Source: Anomaloglossus baeobatrachus | Taxonomy: Eukaryota > Chordata > Amphibia > Anura > Aromobatidae | Assembly (NCBI RefSeq): GCF_048569485.1 | Contig: NC_134358.1 | Span: forward strand, 550,308,097-550,372,096 | Reading direction: 5' to 3' | Length of the DNA: 64,000 nucleotides | Part shown: piece after piece, positions 11,179 to 21,089 of the stretch | How the letters are laid out: each line of letters opens with the position of its first letter | Position numbering within the stretch: the first letter of the stretch is position 1 | Program-made: the position numbers and the translations under genes | Notes under the pieces: generated by a model | Told to the model about the DNA's origin: nothing | Seen by the model: the letters and a program-made list of their open reading frames with translations, nothing else | Databases searched by the model: none

Positions 11179-12872
11179 TGAAAGCGAGAAAGAGAGTTAG
11201 CAGAAGCATTATGAACGCCAGGAACATGGCGGGCCCGAAGCAAGATATTCAAAAACAAACATTTCAATACTAGAAATCTGATAAGCCTAATAACCGGGGG
11301 AGAAGAAGATGTCAAGTAATTAATAGCATGGACGACACTCAAATTATCAGAGGAGAAACATATTTTTTTATTGCGGAGCTCGGATCCCCAAATGACAACT
11401 GCTGTCACAATTGGAAAGAGCTCAAGAAGAGTATTATTACCTATGACTGCTGAGCTGTGCCAGCTTGCGGGCCATGTCTCCGCACACCACTCGTCACCAA
11501 ACATAACCCCAAAACCAGAGGATGCCACCGCATCAGAAAAAAGGGGTAAGTCGTCATTAAACACCTCTGATGTCTGGAAGTAGGTCTGGCAATTATAGGA
11601 CAATAGGAATTCTCTCCAAACCATTAGATCCGAACGAAGAGGGGGCGTTATACGAATCCTGTGATGGGGAAGGCGAATACCCTTGGTGGAAAGGGACAAA
11701 CGCCTGGAGAAAATCCTGCCCATGGGCATGACACGGCAAGCAAAAACTAATAGCCCCAGCAAAGACTGCATTTGCCGCAGAGTAACGCTGCGAACAGAAC
11801 AAAAGCCTTGGATGAGCTCAAGGAGCTTAGCAACCTTCTCCTGTGGGAGGCGAAAAAACATACCAACAGAATCAATTTCAATTCCGAGAAAGGACAGCGA
11901 GGTCACGGGACCAATAGTTTTATCGGCGGAAAGGGGGACACCAAAAGCGGACATGAGGGAACGAAAAGAATCCAAAAGGGTCAAACAGACCTGGGAATCC
12001 CGAGGGCCAACAAACAAAAAATCATCGAGGTAGTGAATGACCGATCGGATTCCCGTTTCACACCTGAGGACCCATTCTAGGAACGAGCTAAAAAGTTCAA
12101 AGTAATGACAAGAGATAGAGCAACCCATGGGGAGGCAGGTGTCATAATAGAAAAAAACGTCCACGGAAAGCCCTAGGAGGTGGTAACAATCCGGGTGCAC
12201 TGGCAGAAGGCGAAAGGCCGACTCGATGTCAGACTTGGCCATCAACGCCCCAGGCCCCGCCTCCTTCAGTAGGATGACGGCTCTGTCAAAAGAAACGTAC
12301 GAGACAGATGCATCCGCTTCAGAAATCCCGTCATTCACTGAAGAACCCTTTGGGTGGGATAAATGGTGGATTAAGCGAAATTTGCCTGTTTCCTTTTTTG
12401 GGACAACGCCCAAAGGAGAAACACGCAAATTAGGAAAGGGGATGTTATGAAAGGGGCCAATGATTCGGCCCATTAAGATTTCGTGCTGCAGCTTTTCTTG
12501 CAGCACAAAAGGTGCGTCCTTTGCGGATTTCAAATTGGTTGCAAAAACAGGGCTCCTAGAAAAATGAAAAGGGATGAAAAAACCAAAAGTAAAACCGAAA
12601 CGTAATTGGGAACCTGCGTCTTTATTGGGGTAACGGTCGAGCCAAGGCCCCATCGCCGCTACGCTCACCGGGGTCCTTGGCTTCAGATTTTTGTGAAGAT
12701 TTTGCCGGCAGTTTTGAAGGGGCGCGATTGCATTTGACTGCAGCGTGGGGGCCCCCGCAGGCAGAGCACTCATGCTTGTACTTACAGAGACCGAAAAATC
12801 TGCAGTGGCCTTCATTGTATAACCAGCAGCAGCCGGGCCTGCGGACGACCGCTGGCCCTGATCCGGCTGCAT
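11088..12872 (-). CDS. Ngaro reverse transcriptase / RNase H
   Basis: A 594-residue frame. Reverse transcriptase motifs run from FRLIHHLSHP through AKSDIESAFRLLPV to the active-site box HYLDDFLFVG, then the thumb region. The C-terminal third (FSDAVASSGFGVMF ... SDNLSVVHAIN ... SANSLSRF) is an RNase H domain. Box order and the lack of an integrase or aspartic protease fit DIRS-order elements. It overlaps the gag-like frame upstream by about 250 bases in a different frame; the first ~90 residues look unlike RT and may not be used. Confidence 0.9.
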   Translation of the reverse strand: MQPDQGQRSSAGPAAAGYTMKATADFSVSVSTSMSALPAGAPTLQSNAIAPLQNCRQNLHKNLKPRTPVSVAAMGPWLDRYPNKDAGSQLRFGFTFGFFIPFHFSRSPVFATNLKSAKDAPFVLQEKLQHEILMGRIIGPFHNIPFPNLRVSPLGVVPKKETGKFRLIHHLSHPKGSSVNDGISEADASVSYVSFDRAVILLKEAGPGALMAKSDIESAFRLLPVHPDCYHLLGLSVDVFFYYDTCLPMGCSISCHYFELFSSFLEWVLRCETGIRSVIHYLDDFLFVGPRDSQVCLTLLDSFRSLMSAFGVPLSADKTIGPVTSLSFLGIEIDSVGMFFRLPQEKVAKLLELIQGFCSVRSVTLRQMQSLLGLLVFACRVMPMGRIFSRRLSLSTKGIRLPHHRIRITPPLRSDLMVWREFLLSYNCQTYFQTSEVFNDDLPLFSDAVASSGFGVMFGDEWCAETWPASWHSSAVIGNNTLLELFPIVTAVVIWGSELRNKKICFSSDNLSVVHAINYLTSSSPPVIRLIRFLVLKCLFLNILLRARHVPGVHNASANSLSRFQWQAFRELSPSAQLEGLPCPSYLWDLVEPN

Positions 12873-13350
12873 GACCAGGGGCCGCTGCGTGAAAGGGGGT
12901 TGTATGTTTTTGAGCTAACATAAGGCGAAGCCACGAATCAGTCGCCTTCACACCCCAGCCTAAGTGTGGTTGGAGTGCCAGGCGCCTGCGAAACTCCTCA
13001 TCATACTTCCACAAGGCCGAACCACCATGGGCTTTATATGAATTATAAATGGAGTCTAAGTAAATGAATAACTCGGAACATCGCTCAGGGTGTTTCTGCC
13101 CCATGACACAACCTAAAACCGCAAAGGCCTGAAGCCAATTGTTCATGGTACGGGCAACCTTCGGTCTACGTTCAAAAGGCTTATCGCCCGCTCTGCGCTC
13201 CTTATCGACCGCATGCTGATCAGTAGACACCAGGGACCAAATATCTACGTAGTCGTTAGCCCAAATTTTGTCTATTGTTTCCTGGTCTAAGTGGGAGCCA
13301 AGGGGCGAAACACCACAGAAGAATGTATCCTTGTGTATGTCAGCACGCAC
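12622..13350 (-). CDS. Ngaro gag-like protein, Cys/His part
   Basis: A 242-residue frame with a Cys/His-rich stretch (CCWLYNEGHC, then CKYKHECSACGGPHAAVKCN) of the kind seen near the end of gag-like proteins of DIRS/Ngaro elements, probably a nucleic-acid-binding zinc finger cluster. The N-terminal part is helical in look and without a named domain. It lies between the RS-rich frame and the reverse transcriptase. Confidence 0.7.
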   Translation of the reverse strand: MRADIHKDTFFCGVSPLGSHLDQETIDKIWANDYVDIWSLVSTDQHAVDKERRAGDKPFERRPKVARTMNNWLQAFAVLGCVMGQKHPERCSELFIYLDSIYNSYKAHGGSALWKYDEEFRRRLALQPHLGWGVKATDSWLRLMLAQKHTTPFHAAAPGHAAGSGPAVVRRPGCCWLYNEGHCRFFGLCKYKHECSACGGPHAAVKCNRAPSKLPAKSSQKSEAKDPGERSGDGALARPLPQ

Positions 13351-14719
13351 CGGGGGGGGGTTTTTGAGTAATTTGGTTGAAATAGGGGTTAATGTGAACC
13401 TTATTAGGCCCAGGGGGTTGGACCTGAGTGGTTAAGGCTTTTAAAATAGGAATGATAGACGGATTATTCCCCCAAGCCCCAGCATAAGAGTACTCACCAC
13501 TTCCTTGAGGAACCGGGGGAGGCTGGGTGGGAGCAGGTGACATCGGCAGGTCCACTTCAGCTCTATTCTGGCGAGACGATCGATGAGACCTACGACCCTC
13601 GCTGCGGCGTGGACTCTCTGATGACCATGACAAATTGTCAGAAGAAGACGGCGAGCGCCACCGTGAAGATCTTGAACGATGGCTCCTGGCTGAAGCCCTG
13701 TGACGCCGCGAACGGCTGCTCCGGCTACCATGAACCCGGCTACGCGGGCGACGCCGGCCAGCGGTGCGAGAGAGCGAGGAAGAAGCAGAGGAGGACCGTG
13801 CGGAGCGGGTACCACAACCACGGTGACGATGACGGCGTGACGGGGATCCAGCACCCGCACGTTCAGGATCGGTGGCTCGGGGTAGGATGGTAGCAGCCGT
13901 ACCAGCAGGGGGCATCGCAGGCAGACAAGGGGTTAATAAAGAGGGGTGAGAGGGTATGGGAAGTAAAGGAGCAGCACCTAAGCAGCCAGAAAGGGGGTGG
14001 GTGGTGGGGGGGTTAATAACATCAGGAGCAGTAACAACGGCTGCATTTACTATAGGGGGGTTTATAGTAACAGCCTCAGCAATTGGCTGAGGCTGAGAAA
14101 CAGGGACCTCGCTGGAGGATCCACTTGAGCTAGCTTGTGCTCCCATTATAGCAGCTGGCAATGGAGGATATTGCAGCAGAGCTGCGGGGCTGAGGGGGTT
14201 AATGCCAGTAGTGCTGGGGACAGTGGATAATGGCGGCGCCGCTCTCCCAACGTGACAAACAGGAGGCGCGGCCACCGCACTTAGTAACTGGCAGGTGGGA
14301 GGAGGCAATCGTGCTTGGGTGTACAGTAAGTTTTGAAAAAGAGCGGGTCGCGTCCCACGTGACCGCTGCGTAGGCGTGGCCGGGTAAGTGGGCGGGCGTT
14401 CACAGAGCTGCGGCTGCAGACACAGGGGAGCCAAGCTGGAAGTGTGAGCTGGGGGCGCGGCTACCGCGCTCCTTAACTGACAGGTAGGCGGTGCAGGGGG
14501 GTTGACTGTAGCTGCAGGGGGCGCGACTATGGCTGCAGGGGGCGCGACTATGGCTGCAGGGGGCTTAACAGTGCGGCGTGAACGCCGAGGTTGTGAAGGG
14601 GGGCTAAGGGAACCTGGGGACCGGGAACGCTGCGCACGGCGCTGGGGTGCAGAATCAGGGCTTAAGCGCACAGGGGGGCGAGCGCGCCGCGCTGACCGCC
14701 TGCTGGCAGGGATGAACAC
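13340..14719 (-). CDS. Ngaro gag-like frame, Pro- and Arg/Ser-rich
   Basis: A 459-residue frame of low complexity. Residues ~1-190 are Pro/Ala/Arg rich. An internal Met at about residue 192 starts MGAQASSSGSSS, which fits a glycine-2 acylation consensus and may be the real start. Residues ~290-390 are dense in RS and SR dipeptides (RSSRSRRHRASARSHRSRS), like the RS domains of splicing factors. It is the first frame of the element, 5' of the Cys/His frame. Function is inferred only from position. Confidence 0.55.
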   Translation of the reverse strand: MFIPASRRSARRARPPVRLSPDSAPQRRAQRSRSPGSLSPPSQPRRSRRTVKPPAAIVAPPAAIVAPPAATVNPPAPPTCQLRSAVAAPPAHTSSLAPLCLQPQLCERPPTYPATPTQRSRGTRPALFQNLLYTQARLPPPTCQLLSAVAAPPVCHVGRAAPPLSTVPSTTGINPLSPAALLQYPPLPAAIMGAQASSSGSSSEVPVSQPQPIAEAVTINPPIVNAAVVTAPDVINPPTTHPLSGCLGAAPLLPIPSHPSLLTPCLPAMPPAGTAATILPRATDPERAGAGSPSRRHRHRGCGTRSARSSSASSSLSRTAGRRRPRSRVHGSRSSRSRRHRASARSHRSRSSRWRSPSSSDNLSWSSESPRRSEGRRSHRSSRQNRAEVDLPMSPAPTQPPPVPQGSGEYSYAGAWGNNPSIIPILKALTTQVQPPGPNKVHINPYFNQITQKPPPGAC

Positions 14720-14872
14720 AGGGGCAGGAGCTGTATTGTCAGGAAGGACGGGACGGGACGCTGGCTAACAACAAGAGATGACAGCCATGCATCCCCTTCC
14801 CTCCTGATGCGCTCAAGGATGGCAGCGGTTAGAGCGTCCGCCATTACTCACTCTCTCCAGGGGCACAGCGAC

Positions 14873-15076
14873 ACAGCTGTCTCCGGGTCTTGCAACAGCA
14901 AGGAGAGACCGGACAAGCTGGATACTGGGAATATAAGGAGGAGGAAAGGTGGGGGGGAGACTGCCATTGGACCACATTAAGCAAGGGGGAGGAGAACTTG
15001 CATGGGACAGAATTAACCCCATCAATGCTGGTCACAGCAGTCAAAGGCACCCAGTTAAAGGACTGGAGTGCCCATA
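14873..15076 (-). repeat. Ngaro split direct repeat A, 5' copy
   Basis: The 5' terminus of the element; about 204 bp matching 9131-9333 with about two differences. It ends GGAGTGCCCATA, after which unrelated flank begins. Confidence 0.9.
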
Positions 15077-15290
15077 AACTCATTCACTGCCAAAAAAAAT
15101 ATATAACACATCACAACAATGGACAGTCGCCACAATTAAAATATAAGGGTCTCACGCTCAATTTAAATCTCAAGATCTTCGATTGCATGGGTTCAGTTAT
15201 CTGTTAAATTTGGCTTTACTTCCTGGTTGCGTGACTTTGTAGAGGAGAGAGTACAGGACATTTCCTCATGTTATCACCCTCCTACCAATC

Positions 15291-15557
15291 TTTATTTTTT
15301 TTTTTTTATATAGCGCTAACATATTCCGCAGCGCTTTACATACATCAGGAACACTGTCCCCATTGGGGCTCACAATCTAAATTCCCTATCTGTATGTTTT
15401 TGGAGTGTGGGAGGAAACCGGAGTACCCGGAGGAAGCCCACGCAAACAAAGGGAGAACATACAAACTCCTTGCAGATGGTGTCCTTGGTGGGATTTGAAA
15501 CCAGGACCTCAGCGCTGCAAGGCTGCAGTGCTAACCACTGAGCCACCGTGCCGCCCA
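15291..15557 (-). mobile_element. tRNA-derived SINE of V-SINE type
   Basis: Read on the minus strand it begins GGGCGGCACGGTGGCTCAGT. A pol III A box (TGGCTCAGTGGTTAGCA) and a B box region (GGTTTCAAATCCCACC) follow, then the conserved central block TTTGTATGTTCTCCC and GGGTACTCCGGTTTCC, and a tail ending GCGCTATATAAAAAA. The A/B boxes plus the central domain are the layout of V-SINE (Mermaid/DANA-like) families known from fish and amphibians. The poly-T at 15291 is the retroposed 3' tail. One extra T in the B box suggests that this copy is an inactive fossil. Confidence 0.8.
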
Positions 15558-15790
15558 GTTGCAGTCATCTCTCTGTAAACCTGGTGGCGGGAGGCGCTGT
15601 AGTCATGGTCAGTGTGTCATGCAACCCCCTGGTCCTGCTACAGTAGACATCTGGGGTTTGTCCACTTACTTGCTGTCATGGTTCTGATCCTTGGTGCTAT
15701 GCTCTGTTTTGTATTTTGTGCCGGTGGATGAGTGGTTTCCTGTCCTCGGTTCCTGCGCTGGTGTTGGGAGGAGCCTCAGTTCACGCACCT

Positions 15791-15840
15791 CGTTCCGGGT
15801 GATTGCTCTGCTTCATTAGAGAGCAACCTCACCCGGAACG
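15791..15840. repeat. Inverted repeat, about 19-bp stem, short loop
   Basis: CGTTCCGGGTGATTGCTCT faces AGAGCAACCTCACCCGGAAC across a 10-base loop; the stem is interrupted only by a two-base bulge. It could be a relic MITE core or a transcript stem. Confidence 0.7.
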
Positions 15841-15980
15841 CCGCCAGTCATAATTCCAGCCTGCAGTAAGTGCTCTGGCTTCCATTTCTGCTTTGATCTT
15901 GTCCTCCTACCCCGGATAAGTTGTTACCCCTCTCCTCCCGTGTCCCTGACTCTGACGTTGTTCCCCATCTCCTGACGTCT

Positions 15981-16199
15981 GGCTTGTACCCTAACTTCGG
16001 CTCCGCTTTTCCCCAGTGTGCCTTACATGACTTCCTGGTTTCTGACCTTCACCAGCTTGTACCCTGACCTCGGCTCCACTTCTTCCCAGTGTACCTTATG
16101 TGACTTCCTGGCTTCTGACCTCTGGTTTGTGCTCTGACATTGGCTTTGCTTCATTCCTGTGTTCCATACGTGACATCGTGGCACCTGACCTCCGGTTTG
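15981..16199. repeat. Three ~72-bp degenerate tandem units
   Basis: Each unit runs CTTGTACCCTGACCTCGGCT ... CAGTGTACCTTATGTGACTT ... TTCTGACCTC. The first two are close; the third is more diverged. Confidence 0.7.
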
Positions 16200-16924
16200 T
16201 TTGACCTCCCCGTCACTAGTTGAATCTGGTGAGACCTAGTGGTAGTTTGTCACACTTGCCACCTGGGGATACTTTGTTTCCTCCTATTCTATGGTTCAGG
16301 TTCAATCAAGGGGACAACAGGAGGATTTCTTTTTTCAAACATAACTTTACTGATCTTCAGTGTTTCTCATCCAGGTTACAGTCACTTTAAATACTTCCTC
16401 TCTACTTCTTCCTTTGGTCTGTTCCTCTCAGTCTGTTACTTTCCTTCTCTGTGCACTCCTGCACTGTGCTATTGTGTCTTCTACTGGCTGCTTTCTGTCA
16501 CAGCAGACTGGTCCAACCCTGACCGATACCTAGGGTCCCAGCTCTGCACTCTTCCTTGTTCTGAGGGTCCCGTTTCCCCCTATGTCACCCAGCAGGCTGT
16601 CGACAATGGACCCGCTTATAGGGGAACTGGTCCGACCACGGTACCACACACACCTTGCTCCGCAGGCAGCCATCTTTTTCTTCCTTTACTTTGTTTCTAT
16701 CCCAGGAGCCCAGTTCCCAAGCTCCTGCCAGGAGCTAAACCTATCCCTAACCCCTGGTGTACTTTGCTGTGAAATGCCACCGAGCTACCCGGCTATTGTA
16801 CTCCACCAGCGCTGTTTATCTAACCTGCACCTTTCTAACTCTGCTACATCTTTTCCATCTATAAACCACCCTGTTGTCCTAACTTTCACTAGCCTAATGT
16901 TACTAACACGTTAGCTATCACTGA

Positions 16925-18610
16925 ACCCTACTCCTGCTTACGTGTCCCTACTCCTGCTCACGTGTCCCTACTCCTGCTCACGTGTCTCTACTCCTGCTTA
17001 CGTGTCCCTACTCCTGCTCACGTGTCCCTACTCCTGCTCACGTGTCCCTACTCCTGCTCACGTGTCCCTACTCCTGCTCACGTGTCTCTACTCCTGCTTA
17101 CGTGTCCCTACTCCTGCTCACGTGTCCCTACTCCTGCTCACGTGTCCTTACTCCTGCTCACGTGTCCTTACTCCTGCTCACAAGTCCTTACTCCTGCTCA
17201 CAAGTCCCTACTCCTGCTCACCTGTCCCTACTCCTGCTCACAAGTCCTTACTCCTGCTCACAAGTCCCTACTCCTGCTCACCTGTCCCTACTCCTGCTCA
17301 CGTGTCCTTACTCCTGCTCACCTGTCCCTACTCCTGCTCACAAGTCCTTACTCCTGCTCACATGTCCCTACTCCTGCTCACGTGTCCTTACTCCTGCTCA
17401 CGTGTCCCTACTCCTGCTCACCTGTCCCTAGTCCTTCTCACGTGTCCTTACTCCTGCTCACGTGTCCTTACTCCTGCTCACTTGTCCCTACTCCTGCTCA
17501 CAAGTCCTTACTCCTGCTCACGTGTCCTTACTCCTGCTCACCTGTCCCTACTCCTACTCACCTGTCCCTACTCCTGCTCACTTGTCCCTACTCCTGCTCA
17601 CCTGTCCCTACTCCTGCTCACGTGTCCTTACTCCTGCTCACCTGTCCCTACTTCTGCTCACCTGTCCCTACTCCTGCTCACCTGTCCTTACTCCTGCTCA
17701 TATGTCCTTACTCCTGCTCACCTGTCCCTACTCCTGCTCACTTGTCCTTACTCCTGCTCACCTGTCCCTACTCCTGCTCACCTGTCCATACTCCTGCTCA
17801 CGTGTCCTTACTCCTGCTCACGTGTCCTTACTCCTGCTCACCTGTCCCCACTCCTGCTCACGTGTCCCCACTCCTGCTCACGTGTCCCTACTCCTGCTCA
17901 CGTGTCCCTATTCCTGCTCACCTGTCCCTACTCCTGCTCACGTGTCCTTACTCCTGCTCACCTGTCCCTACTCCTGCTCACGTGTTCTTACTCCTGCTCG
18001 CCTGTCCCTACTCCTGCTCACCTGTCCCTACTCCTGCTCACGTGTCCTTACTCCTGCTCACCTGTCCCTACTCCTGCTCACAAGTCCTTACTCCTGCTCA
18101 CATGTCCCTACTCCTGCTCACGTGTTCTTACTCCTGCTCGCCTGTCCCTACTCCTGTTCACCTGTCCCTACTCCTGCTAACGTGTCCTTACTCCTGCTCA
18201 CCTGTCCCTACTCCTGCTCACAAGTCCTTACTCCTGCTCACATGTCCCTACTCCTGCTCACGTGTTCTTACTCCTGCTCGCCTGTCCCTACTCCTGCTCA
18301 CCTGTCCCTACTCCTGCTCACGTGTCCTTACTCCTGCTCACCTGTCCCTACTCCTGCTCACAAGTCCTTACTCCTGCTCACATGTCCCTACTCCTGCTCA
18401 CGTGTTCTTACTCCTGCTCGCCTGTCCCTACTCCTGCTCACCTGTCCCTACTCCTGCTAACGTGTCCTTACTCCTGCTCACCTGTCCCTACTCCTGCTCA
18501 CAAGTCCTTACTCCTGCTCACCTGTCCCTACTCCTGCTCACGTGTCCTTACTCCTGCTCACCTGTCCCTACTCCTGCTCACCTGTCCCCACTCCTGCTCA
18601 CGTGTCCCTA
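16925..18610. repeat. 20-bp minisatellite, 84 units, with nested higher-order repeats
   Basis: Perfectly phased 20-bp units CCTACTCCTGCTCACGTGTC. Variation is almost confined to the four-base CGTG/CCTG/CATG/CTTG/CAAG slot and to CCTA versus CTTA. From about 18061 a seven-unit (140-bp) block repeats three times (18061, 18201, 18341), recognised by the order CCTG-CAAG-CATG-CGTG(T)-CCTG-CCTG-CGTG. A three-unit (60-bp) block repeats at 17181 and 17241. Three stop-free frames run through it because of the composition; they are not genes. Confidence 0.95.
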
Positions 18611-18642
18611 TGTTGCACTAATACTTTATCTAAGCATTCTTA

Positions 18643-19195
18643 AGCCCGCTTTACACGCTGCAATGTATCTTACAATGTGTCGGCGAGGTCACGTCGTAAG
18701 TGACGCACATCCGGCATCGTAAGGTACATTGCAGCGTGTGACAGCTACGTGCGATTGCGATTGAACGAAAATCCGTTCATCGCACGCACGTCGTTCATTC
18801 CTCATGAATTGAATGTCGGGTTGTTCATCGTACCCGGGGTAGCACACATCGCAGTGTGTGACACCCCGGGAACATTGAACAGATTTTACCTGCGTCCTGC
18901 GGCCCACAATGCGGAAGGAAGGAGGTGGGCGGGATGTTTACGTCCCGCTCAGCTCCGCCCCTCCACTTCTATTGGCCGGCTGCTGCGTGACGTCGATGTG
19001 ACGCCGAACGTCCCTCCCACTCCAGGAAGTAGACGTTGCCGCCCACATCGAGGTCGTATGGACGGGTAAGTACGTGTGACGGGGGTTAATAGTTTGTGCG
19101 GCACGTTCAACAAATTGACCGTGCTGCATATACGATGGGGGCGTTGCAAATCGCATACGATATTGTATGTGAAATTGCAACGTGTAAAGCAGGTT
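18643..19195. mobile_element. PIF/Harbinger-type MITE, copy 1
   Basis: 553 bp flanked by TTA on both sides (18640-18642, 19196-19198), the TWA target duplication used by PIF/Harbinger elements. Terminal repeats begin AGCCCGCTTTACACGCTGCA and, on the other strand, AACCTGCTTTACACGTTGCA. The interior is GC- and CpG-rich with no transposase. It is the most diverged of four relatives here (21090, 35647, 51714). Confidence 0.8.
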
Positions 19196-19198
19196 TTA

Positions 19199-19460
19199 CT
19201 CTTTACACAATACAGTCTTTCAATCTAAAAGGTACAAAACACATTACAATTTTAAAGGCATATAACACACATTAGCAATAACTTAGCATTAAATACGACA
19301 CTGTACCCATTTTGACAATAGATGGCCGCACTTTCAACATAACCAGCCTAAAATCTAATAAAACATTCTGGTGGTGTGTTCAGAGGGGAGTTCTTTGTAT
19401 AGCGACCACCTCCTTGTGAGCAGACGGCTCCTTGTGTCTCAGGTGTGAATGAGCCTTCTC
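19199..19460. other. Short unique stretch, nothing recognised
   Basis: AT-rich spacer between the MITE and the small tandem array. No gene or repeat ends seen. Confidence 0.5.
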
Positions 19461-19600
19461 CAGACTGTAGGTCTCAGGTCCAGACTGTAGGTCTCAGGTC
19501 CAGACTGTAGGTCTCAGGTCCAGACTGTAGGTCCCAGGTCCAGAATGTAGGTCTCAGGTCCAGAATATAGGTCCCAGGTCCAGACTGTTGGTCTCAGCTC
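19461..19600. repeat. 20-bp tandem repeat, seven units
   Basis: Units CAGACTGTAGGTCTCAGGTC in exact 20-bp phase with a few substitutions. It abuts the decayed Tc1-like transposase at its right end. Confidence 0.9.
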
Positions 19601-20286
19601 CTTCCACAAACGTTCGATAGGATTTAGATCTGGGCTCACAGAAGACCACTTCAGAAGAGTCAGATGATTTGCTCTTAGACATTCTTGGATGTTTTTAGCT
19701 GTTTTGGGTCATTATCCTGTTGGAGGAGCCATAACTTGCAGCTCCTTTTTTCCGACACATTTCTCTCTAGAATCCCTTGATAATCTTGAGATTTCATTGT
19801 ACCCAGATTCAGCAACACAGCCCCAGAACATAACAGAGCCTCCTCCGCGTTTCACGTTGTTCTTTTCTTTGCTTCATTTTTAAGCCTGTGAACCTCAAGC
19901 TGATGTGACGCCACAAACCTCCAATTTTGTCTCATCTGTTCAAAGCACTTTCCCAAAAGCTTTGTGGCTTGTTAAAATACATTTCGACAAATTCCAGTCT
20001 TGCTTTTTTTAGTATTTGCTTTCAACAGTTGTTTCCTCCTCGATCATCTTCCATAAAGTCCACTTTGGCTAAGACTGATGGACCTTGACCTTGGAGTTCA
20101 CCTCTAATCTCTTTGAAGTTTTGGTTATTATTCGTATTATCCGTTTCTTCAATGTCTCATAAATTTTCCTTTTTCAGTCACATGCAGGGGGGCAGCTACA
20201 GTCCCATAAATCTTAAACAGGTTGTACTGGTTGCACTACTTCAATATTGATAGCCTATCCTTAGGATAAGTCATCACTGTCTGACC

Positions 20287-20762
20287 AAGGGGATTACTCT
20301 GAATTTTCCTCGTTTTCCTTCTCTTCCCTTTTTACTCTACTCTTTATCCCCCTCTTGTTTCCTTCTTCTCTATGGTTTCCTTCCCCTTTTCTTATTTCTT
20401 CTTTCGATATTCTTTCCATATCTCCCACTTATATCTCTATCTATATCCTTTTGCTCCACACTCCACATCACGACACTCCTCTCCTCTCCCTTTGTCCTCA
20501 TATTCCCATACAGGTTATGATTTGCTTTCTTTGTTTTCTCTTGATGCCATGTCATGATGTAATTGTAAAAATTTTTTTTGTTTGTTTTCTCTCCCATACC
20601 ATGCATGTCCTAGTACTTTTCTGTCCCTGGTGAAGGCTCTTGCATGAGCCGAAACGTCGGGCAGTACCGTTTGATTGGTGGAAAATAAAATTTGTTCAAG
20701 CATACCATACCTGGACTGTTCCTATTTTTCTTGCACTGTGTGCCGGGACTACTTTCTTAATC
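20287..20762 (+). mobile_element. Penelope-like retroelement fragment with 10-bp target duplication
   Basis: 476 bp bounded by CTGTCTGACC at 20277-20286 and 20763-20772. The left two thirds is pyrimidine-rich. Near the 3' side is a hammerhead-like core (20627-20655), then TTGATTGGTGGAAAATAAAA. Penelope-like elements are known to carry hammerhead motifs in their terminal repeats, which is the basis for the family call. No reverse transcriptase is present, so it is a short or 5'-truncated copy. Confidence 0.55.
20627..20655 (+). ncRNA. Hammerhead-ribozyme-like core
   Basis: CTGGTGA, then a stem GGCTC/GAGCC closed by a 6-base loop, then GAAAC. This matches the hammerhead order CUGAUGA - stem II - GAAA except for one core change (A to G at the fourth base), which should cripple cleavage. 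Stem III would be very short, as described for Penelope-type hammerheads. Confidence 0.45.
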
Positions 20763-21089
20763 TCTGTCTGACCGGCCGGCGTTTGACACCCGGCATTCCC
20801 TCCGATCAGCTGTTTCTGGGGCCAGCGGCGGAAGCAGGCAGACGGAAATGCTCAGGTTGCGAACTGCCCCCTCAACTGATAGCGGCCGAGTACTGCATAT
20901 CTGCTCCCTATTGATTTGATTAGGAGGCGGATGTGCCGTACGTAAATGCAGCCTCTATCTATTGATGGGCCAACTCCGAAACTGAGCATTTCCGGTTTCC
21001 TGCTGCCAGTGCTGGCACCAAGAACATCTGATTGGCGGAGGTGCCAGGTGTCAGACCCCGGCCGATCAGACATTGATGACCTATCCTAA

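Larger units (their letters stand above)
8829..15076 (-). mobile_element. Ngaro-type (DIRS order) tyrosine-recombinase retroelement, looks whole
   Basis: A 6.25 kb retroelement on the minus strand that uses a tyrosine recombinase instead of an integrase. In element orientation the order is repeat A (15076-14873), gag-like frames, reverse transcriptase/RNase H, tyrosine recombinase, SGNH hydrolase, repeat B (9578-9334), repeat A (9333-9131), repeat B (9073-8829). This A - genes - B - A - B split direct repeat layout is the Ngaro hallmark. The B copies are both 245 bp and differ at about one position; the A copies are about 204 bp and differ at about two. That near identity and the long open frames indicate a recent insertion. 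No target duplication is seen, as expected for a recombinase mechanism. Identification is firm; the subfamily is not determined. Confidence 0.92.
15558..16924. other. No gene; hairpin and 72-bp triplication inside
   Basis: Contains a stem-loop (15791-15840) and three degenerate ~72-bp tandem units (15981-16199), described separately. The rest shows no coding or RNA gene. A 177-codon frame at 16239-16772 has no recognisable content. Confidence 0.5.

Noticed and set aside
15291-15557. Functional tRNA gene on the minus strand
   Set aside because: A and B boxes are present but the B box has an extra base, no cloverleaf closes, and the central SINE block and poly-A-type tail follow.
16942-18722. 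Open frames of 412 and 586 codons with PTPAHVSLLLLT repeats
   Set aside because: All three plus-strand frames are open through the 20-bp array and give the same 20-residue repeat, the signature of a non-coding tandem repeat.
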